Source: Paenibacillus silagei
GTDB taxonomy: Bacteria; Bacillota; Bacilli; Paenibacillales; Paenibacillaceae
Length of the DNA: 64,000 nucleotides
Assembly (NCBI RefSeq): GCF_017874735.1
Contig: NZ_JAGGLV010000007.1
Coordinates: 186,001-250,000, forward strand
Direction: 5' to 3'
Position numbers and translations under genes: made by a program. Position 1 is the first letter of the stretch; the number at the start of each line of letters is the position of its first letter. The notes under the pieces are model-generated. The model was not told the DNA's origin, ran no database searches, and saw only the letters and a list, made by a program, of their open reading frames with translations. Positions 9,775-19,302 of this stretch are shown here, piece by piece.

Positions 9775-10758
9775 ATGACATCAACCATTAGAGTAGGCAT
9801 CGTCGGATACGGAAATTTGGGTAAAGGGGTACAGCAGGCCATTGAACAGAACTCCGATATGGAGCTGGTAGCCATATTCACCCGCAGAGATCCGCAGCAG
9901 CTGGCAGACATCACAGGAACGCGCACCGAGCACATCTCAGCCGCCGAGCAGTACATAGGCAAGATTGATGTAATGATTCTGTGCGGCGGTTCCGCAACAG
10001 ATCTGCCGGAGCAGACTCCGCAGCTGGCCCGGTTATTCAATACGGTGGACAGCTTTGACACTCATGCCAAAATCCCTGATTTCTTCGCTGCGGTGGACAA
10101 GTCTGCCCGCGAAGGCGGCAGCGTAAGTGTGATCTCCACCGGCTGGGACCCGGGCATGTTCTCTATGAACCGGCTGCTGATGCAGTCCATCCTGCCGGTA
10201 GGCGAAGATTATACGTTCTGGGGTACAGGAGTCAGCCAGGGGCATTCGGATGCGATCCGCCGGGTTCCAGGTGTCAAGGCAGGCGTGCAATATACCGTGC
10301 CAGTCCAGGAGGTTATTGACAGCATTCGCGGAGGCGAGACCCCGCAGCTGTCCACCCGCGAGAAGCACCGCCGGGAATGCTACGTAGTGGCTGAAGCAGG
10401 AGCTGACCGCGATGCCATTACCCGGACGATTGTGGAGATGCCGAACTATTTCGCCGATTACGACACAACGGTTCAATTCATTACGGACGAGGAGCTTGCT
10501 GCTGGACATTCAGGGATGCCGCATGGCGGCTTCGTCATCCGCAGCGGAGTGACCGGAGGCGGAAGCAAGCAGATCGCCGAATTCGGGCTGAAGCTGGACA
10601 GCAACCCGGAATTCACCGCCAGCGTCCTGGCTGCCTATGCCCGTGCTGCTGTGCGTCTGAAGCAGGAAGGCCAGACAGGAGCCAAGACGGTATTCGACAT
10701 TCCGCTCGGCCACCTGTCCCCAAGATCGGCAGAAGAACTGCGGCGCGAGCTGCTGTAG
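9775..10758 (+). CDS. ddh: meso-Diaminopimelate D-dehydrogenase
   Basis: This 327-residue NADP-dependent enzyme makes meso-diaminopimelate directly from tetrahydrodipicolinate, ammonia and NADPH in one step, feeding peptidoglycan and lysine synthesis. The N-terminal Rossmann motif is GIVGYGNLGKGV. The family signatures CGGSATDLPEQ, NTVDSFDTH, STGWDPGMFSMNRLL and GTGVSQGHSDAIRRVPGV are all present, as is the C-terminal HGGFVIRSG block. The length matches characterised Ddh enzymes. The ATG at 9775 has a GGGAGG-like site 12 bases upstream. It stands alone after a terminator. The strain may also use the multi-step dap pathway, which is not visible here. The upstream 110 bases are A/T-rich with TATATA-like -10 candidates, but I see no lysine riboswitch. 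Confidence 0.95.
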   Translation: MTSTIRVGIVGYGNLGKGVQQAIEQNSDMELVAIFTRRDPQQLADITGTRTEHISAAEQYIGKIDVMILCGGSATDLPEQTPQLARLFNTVDSFDTHAKIPDFFAAVDKSAREGGSVSVISTGWDPGMFSMNRLLMQSILPVGEDYTFWGTGVSQGHSDAIRRVPGVKAGVQYTVPVQEVIDSIRGGETPQLSTREKHRRECYVVAEAGADRDAITRTIVEMPNYFADYDTTVQFITDEELAAGHSGMPHGGFVIRSGVTGGGSKQIAEFGLKLDSNPEFTASVLAAYARAAVRLKQEGQTGAKTVFDIPLGHLSPRSAEELRRELL

Positions 10759-10814
10759 GCTACAATGAGCGGGATAAATCCCGTTGGTGAGGCCGAGTAC
10801 GGCTGAGCGAGAAT

Positions 10815-11062
10815 AATGAGGAGCATTAGTGCCCCTGAATTTGCCTGAAGTCAGCTATAGGAGCGAATGAGGAGCATTAGTGCCCCTGAATTAGCCGGAA
10901 GTCAGCTATATGAGCAAATGAAGAGCATTAGTGCCCCTGAATTCGCCGGAAGTCAGCCGTATGAGCAAATGAGGAGCATTAGTGCCCCTGAATTCGCCGG
11001 AAGTCAGCTATAGGAGCGAATGAAGAGCACAAGTGCACCTGAATCCGCCGGGTGCGAGCTTA
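10815..11062. repeat. Five tandem copies of a 51-bp repeat
   Basis: Copies start at 10815, 10866, 10917, 10968 and 11019, exactly 51 bp apart, each opening with AATGARGAGCATTAGTGCCC and continuing through CTGAATTNGCCGGAAGTCAG. The fifth copy drifts (ACAAGTGCACC) and breaks off near 11062. There is no unique spacer between copies. The unit is a multiple of three and the strand can be read as a 48-residue repeat peptide (ATG 10867 to TAG 11013), but no ribosome binding site precedes it. The block lies between ddh and the gdhA terminator. Confidence 0.92.
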
Positions 11063-11090
11063 AATGATCAGTTACCTATGCCTTAACCTA

Positions 11091-11135
11091 AAGAAGAGGT
11101 GTCCCCAGCCGAATGGCTCAGGGACACCTCTTCTT
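11091..11135. terminator. Terminator for gdhA (minus strand), hairpin readable both ways
   Basis: AAGAAGAGGTGTCCC pairs perfectly with GGGACACCTCTTCTT around a 15-base loop. It follows the gdhA stop at 11158 on the minus strand. The A/T ends give a U tract on either strand. Confidence 0.85.
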
Positions 11136-11157
11136 GTATCAATTAGTCTATAACAGG

Positions 11158-12585
<1,428 letters not shown>

Positions 12586-12590
12586 TTAAT

Positions 12591-12682
12591 TAGAATTTAA
12601 AAGAATTCTATAAAACCTGACATCAATTTGCCAATCAATTATTTTTGGCATAGTCATTAAGAAATTCTATGAACCTCACATA
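12591..12682. promoter_or_regulatory. Repeat-rich control region between gdhA and the DUF2625-like gene
   Basis: Three patterns are seen. TAGAATT/AATTCTA is a perfect inverted repeat (12591-12610). TGCCAA/TTGGCA is an inverted repeat at 12629-12650. An imperfect direct repeat starts AATTCTAT at 12604 and again at 12663, continuing AAAACCTGACAT versus GAACCTCACAT. They lie in the divergent promoter region of gdhA, so one or more may be operators. The protein that would bind is unknown. Confidence 0.35.
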
Positions 12683-12808
12683 TTATGCGAGCTATATGCG
12701 GTGGAATGTTAATAAACCTCTGGTCAATTCAGGATTGCAGTTCCCCCTGAACAGGGTATATATAAATATTGGAAACAGCATAAAGCATTGAGAGAGAGGC
12801 GTAAGCAT

Positions 12809-13471
12809 ATGCACTTATTATCTGTAGCAGATTTAGTAGATGTGGAGAACCATGCCTGGGAAGAGATCAGGGAGCTGCTGAGCCAAGGGCCGCATACCTA
12901 CCGGCTGGAGGCCGCAGAACCGGATGCAGCCGCGCAGACACTGGTCCGTCTGCAAGTGAGCACGAGATCCTATCTTGGAGCGATAGCCTACGAGACAGGG
13001 GGAATCGTGTTCGAGCATGGTTGGATTACGCTGCTTGGCGCGGGAGCCGAAGGCATCTTCGGAAGCCTGACCTCATGGAATGGCCTGTCTACAGCGGACA
13101 ATATTCCTTCCCTGCCGGGAATACTAATTGTGGCCTATGATGCGGCCGGCGGCTTCTTCGGCCTGGATACGGGTCGGTTCGGGCAGACGGGTCATATCTA
13201 TTATTATGCTCCCGATGCTCAGGAATGGGAGACGACAGAATTAACCTATTCGGGCTTCATCGGCTGGCTGGCAGAAGGGGACCTGGATCTGTTCTACGAA
13301 ACATTCCGCTGGGTGGGCTGGGAAGAGGAGATCCAGCAGCTTGAACCGGGCCAAGTGATGGGCTATTACCCGCCGCTGTGGACGAAGGAAGGCAGCGGTT
13401 CTGCCAGCAGCAAAGCGCCGGTCTCTATTCTGGAGGCCTGGCATTCAGCGAGAAGTGCGGGCACGGAATGA
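12809..13471 (+). CDS. DUF2625-like protein
   Basis: The product (220 residues from ATG 12809) resembles the DUF2625 family. It has the opening NHAWEEIRELL, then LVRLQVSTRSYLGAIAYETGG followed by FEHGWITLLGAG, the LTSWNG turn, and the later YDAAGGFFGLDTGR and FRWVGWEEEI segments. These Trp/Gly-rich blocks are typical of the family, which has no established function and is often predicted to be immunity-like or stress-related. The frame extends upstream to a TTG at 12788, but ATG 12809 is preferred because GAGAGAGG sits at the right distance. No signal peptide or membrane segment is seen, so it is cytoplasmic. Its neighbours (gdhA diverging, a decayed stretch downstream) do not suggest a role. 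Confidence 0.75.
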   Translation: MHLLSVADLVDVENHAWEEIRELLSQGPHTYRLEAAEPDAAAQTLVRLQVSTRSYLGAIAYETGGIVFEHGWITLLGAGAEGIFGSLTSWNGLSTADNIPSLPGILIVAYDAAGGFFGLDTGRFGQTGHIYYYAPDAQEWETTELTYSGFIGWLAEGDLDLFYETFRWVGWEEEIQQLEPGQVMGYYPPLWTKEGSGSASSKAPVSILEAWHSARSAGTE

Positions 13472-13803
13472 AGAAGAGTAAGGCGGGCAGAGAAAGGCTT
13501 AAGATCACTCCCTGGTGGGTGAGAAGCTTCCGGAGACGCTGGAGCATCTGCTTCAGCTCCATCTGCCGGACGTCGATCAGGCTAAGGTGCTGATATGTTT
13601 ATGCGGGGATTTATACGGAGATACTGCCGTAAGAGGTTCAAGCGGCGACCCGCTCCCTGTATGGAGGGCCTTCCGCAGCAGGCAACGGCACCCAGGGGCT
13701 TAACACGGACGGAAGGGTACTGATATTCACCTCCGCCATCCTTAATTGAAGCGGCAGCCACCCGGAACAAATGCTTCTGTTTTGTCCAAGTCTTGTCCGT
13801 AAA
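13472..13803 (+). other. Gene-poor stretch, possibly decayed coding DNA
   Basis: No convincing gene is present. Two short overlapping frames (ATG 13468 and GTG 13515) translate into unrelated peptides. The second begins EKLPETLEHLLQLHLPDVDQ and has an amphipathic, protein-like look before degenerating into an Arg-rich end. This could be the remains of a frameshifted gene that followed the DUF2625-like gene. I see no RNA gene here. Confidence 0.3.
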
Positions 13804-13832
13804 CTTTACAAACAGCATCGGAATAGATATAA
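13804..13832 (+). promoter_or_regulatory. Strong sigma-A promoter for the usp-mrp operon
   Basis: TTTACA (13804-13809), a 17-base spacer and a perfect TATAAT (13827-13832). Transcription would begin near 13839, about 110 bases upstream of the ATG at 13950, leaving a leader that contains the hairpin at 13866-13895. Confidence 0.8.
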
Positions 13833-13865
13833 TTTAGGTATAACTTTCAGGGTTTGAAACAACAG

Positions 13866-13895
13866 AAAGGGGCCTAACGCCATTAGGCTCCTTTT
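13866..13895 (+). terminator. Terminator-like hairpin in the leader of the usp-mrp operon
   Basis: AAAGGGGCCTAA pairs with TTAGGCTCCTTT (12 bp, one G-T wobble) around a 5-base loop, with TTTTGTATTT on the 3' side. It lies between the promoter at 13804 and the first gene, so it looks like an attenuator. It could also end leftover transcription from upstream. I see no known riboswitch fold around it. Confidence 0.6.
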
Positions 13896-13949
13896 GTATT
13901 TCCGGCCCATGTTAACAGGAGGGCGAAAGTCATTCACAAGGAAAAGATT

Positions 13950-14558
13950 ATGGTATGTGTTCATTACGGCCCGCATGGCGAGCGTTTGATCCGGCGTGGA
14001 GTCCAGTTATCCGAGTTGATCGGGGCACCGCTGTATGTGCTCAATGTGGATAGTTCAGACAGTGATGAATATAATCAAAGCAAAGAAATGTATATGGCGG
14101 TCTGGAAGCGTCTGGCTGAAGAAGCCGGTGCTGAATTCATGGTGCGCAAGCGCCGCGGCCGCAAGACAACGGATGTGATCGTTGAAGCGGCAGAAGAACA
14201 TGAAGTCACTCAGGTTATCATCGGGCAATCGGCCCAGACCTTATGGCAGGAGCTGACTAAACGCAACTTCGTCAATGAACTGATCAGCAAGATGAAGATG
14301 ATGGATCTGCATGTAGTTGCAGTTCAGCGTATGCGCGCTGGTCTTGAAGAGACCCATGAAGAAGGGGTAACCGCTTATTTGGTGAAGAACGAGGGAATGT
14401 ATCAGCTCAGCGATGAGCCGGAAGGTACAGACTTCATTAAAGGGAAATACTTCCACGAATTGCACACCGAGTTTGAGAATGGCTTGTTCAAAATTGAGCA
14501 AGATGGTAAAGCAAGATATTTGCATATCTGTGAAGGGAACTTGGCCGATCCGCTATAA
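13950..14558 (+). CDS. Universal-stress-protein-type / KdpD-N-like protein heading the mrp operon
   Basis: The 202-residue cytoplasmic protein has a USP-like alpha/beta nucleotide-binding fold related to the USP part of the K+ sensor KdpD. It contains VCVHYGPHGERLIRRG, APLYVLNVD, an alpha segment to VIVEAAEEHEVTQVIIGQS and a KLISKMK-like close near residue 110. A C-terminal extension of about 90 residues is not recognised. ATG 13950 has AAGGA nearby, but the stronger AGGAGGG (13917-13923) points to an in-frame ATT at 13932. That would add six residues (IHKEKI) completing the first beta strand, so a rare ATT start is possible. It is followed after 72 bases by mrpA in the same direction. This suggests a regulator of monovalent-cation transport, perhaps nucleotide-responsive, but that is inference. 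Confidence 0.75.
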   Translation: MVCVHYGPHGERLIRRGVQLSELIGAPLYVLNVDSSDSDEYNQSKEMYMAVWKRLAEEAGAEFMVRKRRGRKTTDVIVEAAEEHEVTQVIIGQSAQTLWQELTKRNFVNELISKMKMMDLHVVAVQRMRAGLEETHEEGVTAYLVKNEGMYQLSDEPEGTDFIKGKYFHELHTEFENGLFKIEQDGKARYLHICEGNLADPL

Positions 14559-14630
14559 CCGGTCTTGTTGTCAGGAAGTAAGTACCAGTGTTCACAACCT
14601 ATACCACTGAAGGGAAAAGGAGGCTTGCCT

Positions 14631-17489
14631 TTGCTGCATATAACCGTTCTTGTTCCGTTTCTTATGGCCCTGATGATAGCGCTTCTACGCGGGAGGGTAC
14701 GCAAGCTCCATAGAGGATGGCTTGTACTGGCCGCACCGCTGATGTTATTTATCTACTTCTTTACCCGTATTCCGGTCATCAAGGGAGGGGATCTCGGATA
14801 TGAGACATTGTCATGGATTCCTTCCCTTGGGATTGATCTGGTCTTCCATCTGGATGGATTAAGCCTGCTGTTCGCCTTGTTAATCACGGGAATGGGCACC
14901 CTGGTCTTTATCTATTCCATCTTTTATCTGGACAAACGCAAGGAAGAGCTGACTCCATTCTATGTGTATCTGCTGCTGTTCATGGGAGCTATGCTGGGAG
15001 TCGTCCTATCTGATAACCTGATGGTGTTATACGGATTCTGGGAGCTTACGAGTGTCTCATCCTTCCTTCTGATTGCCTACTGGCACCGGAGACAGAAATC
15101 ACGCTACGGCGCGCAAAAGTCGATGCTGATCACTGTCTTCGGCGGTCTGGCGATGTTCGCAGGCTTCCTGATGCTGTATGTGATGACAGGTACCTTCAGC
15201 ATCCGCGAGATCTGGAGCCAGGTGGGCGACATCAGCGGACAAACGCTGTTCATCCCCGCAATGCTGCTTATTCTGCTGGGTGCCTTCACCAAATCGGCCC
15301 AGTTTCCGTTCCACATCTGGCTGCCTGATGCAATGGAAGCGCCGACTCCGGTCAGTGCGTATCTGCATTCAGCAACCATGGTCAAAGCCGGTTTATATCT
15401 GGTAGCACGGTTCAGCCCGGTGTTTGCGGGGCAACATGAGTGGTTTTGGATAGTGTCGGGCGTCGGCCTGATCACCTTGATCTATGGATCGATCCAGGCG
15501 ATGAAGCAGACGGACCTGAAGGCTCTGTTAGCTTATTCTACAATCAGCCAGCTCGGTCTGATTATGGGATTACTCGGCATGGGATCGGCAGCTTCCTTTT
15601 ATACAGGGGAACAGGCTGTATTCTATACCGCCGCAACAACGGCAGCACTCTTTCATTTAATTAATCATGCCATATTCAAAGGTTCGCTCTTCATGGTGGT
15701 CGGAATTGTCGACCATGAGACGAATACCCGTGATCTGCGCAAGCTGGGGGGGCTGGTGTCTCTGATGCCGGTAACCTTCACATTAGCGCTGATCGGCAGC
15801 TTCTCAATGGCGGGTCTTCCGCCGTTTGCCGGATTCCTGAGCAAGGAAATGTTCTTCACGGCTGTGCTGAATATCAGACAGCTGGATATCTTCAGCCCCG
15901 GGGCCTTCTTTACCATATTCCCGGTGCTGGCGTGGATTGCAAGCATATTTACCTTTGCATACAGCATGATTATGGTCTTCCATACCTTCTTCGGTAAATA
16001 TCAGCCGGAGAAGCTGGACAAAAAACCGCATGAAGCGCCTTTCGGCCTTCTGCTTCCGCCGGTAATCCTGGCACTGCTGGCCGTTATCACCGGCTTCTTC
16101 CCGAACATACTGTCGGGGACACTGATCGTTCCGGGGATGAATGCCATTCATCCGGAGCTTGCAGCCAGCTCGCCTTTTTACGTCAACATCTATTTCTGGC
16201 ACGGGTTCACCGCCGAGGTCTGGATGACGCTGGGCGTGATCCTTCTCGGGATTATCGTATACCGCGTATATGGCCGGTTCAGCCTTGTGGATAAGGAATG
16301 GCGCAGCGGCCTCACGCTGACACAGGTATATGACGGGAGTATCCGGCTCGTGGAAGGACTGTCCCGTGCGGTGACAGGGCTATACATGACCGGTTCGATG
16401 CGTCATTATCTGATGTATATTTTCACCCTGATTATCGCCGTAGTAGGCGGTACTATGCTGTATTCGGAGGGCATTACGTTTGGCCAGGGGAGCTACGCTC
16501 CGGTCACCTTCTTTGAAGTTGTTGCCGTACTGGTCCTGCTGACCGGTGCGCTCGCCATACCATTCGCGAAGTCCAGAGTCTCGGCGATTCTGCTTACCGG
16601 AATGGTCGGTTACATGGTGACGCTATTGTTCATCCTGTTCCGCGCACCCGATCTGGCCCTCACCCAGATGATTGTTGAGGTGGTCTCGGTCACGCTGTTC
16701 CTGCTCTGCTTCCGGCATCTGCCGAAGCTGAAGCGGGAGAAGGTCAAGCTGCGGGTCAAGGTGCCGAGGCTGATCATCGCCTTAGGCTTCGGGATCACGA
16801 TGACGCTGGTGGCGCTGGCCGCGCTAGGCAGCAGTCCGTTCGAGTCTATCTCAACCTACTATGTGGAGAATAGTTACAAGCTTGGCGGCGGCAAGAACAT
16901 TGTCAATGTGCTGCTGGTGGACTTCCGCGGCTTCGATACCATGTTCGAAATTACGGTGCTGGGTCTGGCGTCGCTGGCCATCTACTCGATGATCAAGCTG
17001 CAGCTGGATCAGGATCATACGCCTGTTCTGACCAGAAACAAACCGGAGGAGAGCACGCGCCGCTATACCCGCAGCAATGATGTATTGCTGCAATCTGTGG
17101 CAAAGGTAGCCTTCGTGATCATCATCACTTTCTCCCTGTATTTGTTCTTCGCGGGTCATAATCAGCCGGGCGGCGGCTTTATCGGAGCCTTGATGGCTGC
17201 TGCGGCGCTGGTGCTGATCGCGATTGCCTTCGGTACGGAGTTTGTGGAGAAGGTGCTGCCGGTCGATTACCGCAAGTTAATCGCAGTCGGGATTATGATC
17301 GCTTTTCTCACCGGAATCGGTTCCTTTGTCTTCGATGCTCCGTTCCTGACCCAGGCCTTCGGTTACTTTGAACTGCCGGTCATGGGCAAGACGGAGCTAA
17401 CCACGGCGATGCTGTTCGATCTGGGAGTCTACCTCTCGGTGATTGGTGTCACGATGAATATTATCTTTACGATCGGGAGGGATAACTAA
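14631..17489 (+). CDS. mrpA: Na+/H+ antiporter subunit A fused to subunit B (MrpAB)
   Basis: This is the large integral membrane subunit of the Mrp complex, which exports Na+ in exchange for H+ and supports alkali and salt tolerance. Residues up to about 800 form the MrpA part, related to complex I NuoL: the loop LPDAMEAPTPVSAYLHSATM, the GSFSMAGLPPFAGFLSKE block, and the extra C-terminal MrpA helices with LFRAPDLALTQMIVE. From about residue 815 the sequence is a complete MrpB domain (FAGHNQPGGGFIGAL, FDLGVYLSVIGVTMNI). B. subtilis has these as two genes, and no separate mrpB follows here. The TTG at 14631 is chosen because AAGGAGG ends seven bases before it. The stop overlaps the start of mrpC (TAATG), showing translational coupling. 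Confidence 0.93.
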   Translation: MLHITVLVPFLMALMIALLRGRVRKLHRGWLVLAAPLMLFIYFFTRIPVIKGGDLGYETLSWIPSLGIDLVFHLDGLSLLFALLITGMGTLVFIYSIFYLDKRKEELTPFYVYLLLFMGAMLGVVLSDNLMVLYGFWELTSVSSFLLIAYWHRRQKSRYGAQKSMLITVFGGLAMFAGFLMLYVMTGTFSIREIWSQVGDISGQTLFIPAMLLILLGAFTKSAQFPFHIWLPDAMEAPTPVSAYLHSATMVKAGLYLVARFSPVFAGQHEWFWIVSGVGLITLIYGSIQAMKQTDLKALLAYSTISQLGLIMGLLGMGSAASFYTGEQAVFYTAATTAALFHLINHAIFKGSLFMVVGIVDHETNTRDLRKLGGLVSLMPVTFTLALIGSFSMAGLPPFAGFLSKEMFFTAVLNIRQLDIFSPGAFFTIFPVLAWIASIFTFAYSMIMVFHTFFGKYQPEKLDKKPHEAPFGLLLPPVILALLAVITGFFPNILSGTLIVPGMNAIHPELAASSPFYVNIYFWHGFTAEVWMTLGVILLGIIVYRVYGRFSLVDKEWRSGLTLTQVYDGSIRLVEGLSRAVTGLYMTGSMRHYLMYIFTLIIAVVGGTMLYSEGITFGQGSYAPVTFFEVVAVLVLLTGALAIPFAKSRVSAILLTGMVGYMVTLLFILFRAPDLALTQMIVEVVSVTLFLLCFRHLPKLKREKVKLRVKVPRLIIALGFGITMTLVALAALGSSPFESISTYYVENSYKLGGGKNIVNVLLVDFRGFDTMFEITVLGLASLAIYSMIKLQLDQDHTPVLTRNKPEESTRRYTRSNDVLLQSVAKVAFVIIITFSLYLFFAGHNQPGGGFIGALMAAAALVLIAIAFGTEFVEKVLPVDYRKLIAVGIMIAFLTGIGSFVFDAPFLTQAFGYFELPVMGKTELTTAMLFDLGVYLSVIGVTMNIIFTIGRDN

Positions 17490-17824
17490 TGGAGATCCTT
17501 ATTGCCCTGGCGATCGGTGTCTTGTTTACCGTAGGTGTCTATCTGGTCCTGTCCAAAAGTCTGCTCCGCATCCTGCTCGGGACGACGCTGCTGACTCACG
17601 GCGTTCATCTGCTGCTGCTGACGATGGCGGGCCTGAAGACGGGCGCTTCACCTCTGCTTGGCGAGAAGGCGGACAGTTATGTCGATCCGCTGCCGCAGGC
17701 GCTTATCCTGACTTCCATTGTAATCAGCTTTGGGGTATCCGCGTTCTTCATCGTTCTGGCCTACCGGGCTTACCGCTCGGCGGGAACGGATGATGTGGAA
17801 GGAAGCAAGGGGGAGAGACCATGA
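17489..17824 (+). CDS. mrpC: Na+/H+ antiporter subunit C
   Basis: The 111-residue membrane protein with three predicted helices is the MrpC subunit, related to complex I NuoK. It carries LLGTTLLTHGVHLLLLTM and the PLPQALILTSIVISFGV segment, which includes the membrane-embedded residues shared with NuoK. Its ATG shares a base with the stop of the mrpAB gene and its end overlaps mrpD by four bases (ATGA), so expression is coupled. The length is normal. Confidence 0.95.
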   Translation: MEILIALAIGVLFTVGVYLVLSKSLLRILLGTTLLTHGVHLLLLTMAGLKTGASPLLGEKADSYVDPLPQALILTSIVISFGVSAFFIVLAYRAYRSAGTDDVEGSKGERP

Positions 17825-19302
17825 ACAACCTGCTGGTACTGCCTTTGCTGATCCCGGCCTTTACGGCGGTCATCCTGATTTTTCTCAAGGAACAAATTAA
17901 GCTGCAGCGTATCCTCAGTGCCATCAGTGTGCTGGTGAACATCGCAGTAGCGCTTATCATTATATACCAGGTCCATACGGATGGGATTCAGACGCTGTAT
18001 ATGGGAGGCTGGATTCCGCCTTACGGCATCGTTTTCGTAGCTGATATGTTCGCAGCGCTGCTTGTCTTGACGGCTGCGGTGGTAGGGGCAGCTTGCCTGT
18101 TCTTCTCTTTTGCAAGCATCGGTGAGGAGCGGGAGCGGTTCTACTACTATACATTCTTCCATTTCCTGCTCACCGGTGTGTTCGGCTCGTTCCTGACGGG
18201 TGACCTGTTCAACCTGTTTGTCTGCTTCGAGGTGCTGCTGGTTGCTTCCTACGCCATGATTGTTCTGGGTGGAACCCGGATACAGCTGCGCGAGACGCTC
18301 AAGTATATCCTTGTCAACGTAATTTCCTCCACCTTGTTCGTAGCGGCGATTGCTTATCTGTACGCGGCGACAGGCACGCTTAATATGGCTCATCTGGCCA
18401 TCCGTGTGGGAGAGGCCGGGCAGGGCGGAGTCATGAATGTGATTGCCGTACTCCTGCTGCTGGTGTTCTCGCTCAAAGCAGGCCTGTTGCTGTTCTTCTG
18501 GCTGCCGGATTCGTACAGTGCTCCTCCGCAGGCGGTAAGGGCATTGTTCGGCGCACTGCTTACCAAGGTGGGGCTGTATGCCATCACCAGAACGTTCTCA
18601 CTGATTTTTGTCCATGATATGGGCCTGACCCATTCGCTGATCGGCTGGATGGCAGGGGCCACTATGATTCTTGGAGCCATAGGGGCACTCGCCTATAATG
18701 ATCTAAGCCGGATCTTTAATTATAATATTGTCATCAGTGTCGGCTTCATCGCTTTCGGTATCTCTGTGGCTACCCAGGATTCGCTGAGCGGGGTCGTATT
18801 CTATCTGATGCATGATATGGTTGCCAAGGCACTGCTGTTCTTCCTGGGCGGGCTGATTGTCGCAGCTTCGGGGACGGAGCAGCTGAGGCTGATGGGCGGT
18901 CTGATCCGCCGGTATCCGTGGACGGGCTGGATGTTCTTCGTCCTGACGCTGGCGCTGGTCGGCGTCCCTCCGCTTAGCGGTTTTGCCGGGAAGGTCATGA
19001 TGGTCCGCAGCGGCTTCGGAGAGCAGCATACCGCACTTGCGCTTATCGCTCTGGCTTCCAGCTTCGTCGTCTTGTATTCGCTGATCAAAGTCTTCCAGCA
19101 GGTATTCTGGGGAGGCGAGAAGAGCGATGAAGAAATCCGTCCTCTGCGCTACAAAGCTATGATGGTACCGGCTGCGGCGCTGTTTGTGCTCGTCATCCTG
19201 ATGGGCATCGGCGCCGAGTGGGTGAACGGCTATGTGGGGCAGGCCGGCGCAGTCCTCGCTGATCCGGCAGCGTACATTAATGCTGTCATAAGGAGTAGAT
19301 GA
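17821..19302 (+). CDS. mrpD: Na+/H+ antiporter subunit D
   Basis: The 493-residue antiporter-like subunit, related to complex I NuoM/NuoN, has about 14 hydrophobic helices. Typical motifs are FLTGDLFNLFVCFEVLL, LFFWLPDSYSAPPQAVRALF with the buried Lys of LLTKVGLYA, YNDLSRIFNYNIVISVGF and VGVPPLSGFAGKVMMV. With MrpA it forms one of the two proton-pumping modules of the complex. It overlaps mrpC by four bases upstream (ATGA) and mrpE by four bases downstream. The length matches the B. subtilis subunit (493 residues). Confidence 0.95.
   Translation: MNNLLVLPLLIPAFTAVILIFLKEQIKLQRILSAISVLVNIAVALIIIYQVHTDGIQTLYMGGWIPPYGIVFVADMFAALLVLTAAVVGAACLFFSFASIGEERERFYYYTFFHFLLTGVFGSFLTGDLFNLFVCFEVLLVASYAMIVLGGTRIQLRETLKYILVNVISSTLFVAAIAYLYAATGTLNMAHLAIRVGEAGQGGVMNVIAVLLLLVFSLKAGLLLFFWLPDSYSAPPQAVRALFGALLTKVGLYAITRTFSLIFVHDMGLTHSLIGWMAGATMILGAIGALAYNDLSRIFNYNIVISVGFIAFGISVATQDSLSGVVFYLMHDMVAKALLFFLGGLIVAASGTEQLRLMGGLIRRYPWTGWMFFVLTLALVGVPPLSGFAGKVMMVRSGFGEQHTALALIALASSFVVLYSLIKVFQQVFWGGEKSDEEIRPLRYKAMMVPAAALFVLVILMGIGAEWVNGYVGQAGAVLADPAAYINAVIRSR

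Noticed and set aside
10867..11013. 48-residue repeat-peptide gene inside the 51-bp repeats
   Set aside because: The frame is open only because the repeat unit is a multiple of three; there is no ribosome binding site and three other phases are blocked by stops in the same units.
10815..11062. CRISPR array
   Set aside because: The repeats abut with no unique spacers and no cas genes are present.
15099..15475. Minus-strand frames opposite mrpA
   Set aside because: They are shadows of membrane-protein codon usage on the coding strand.
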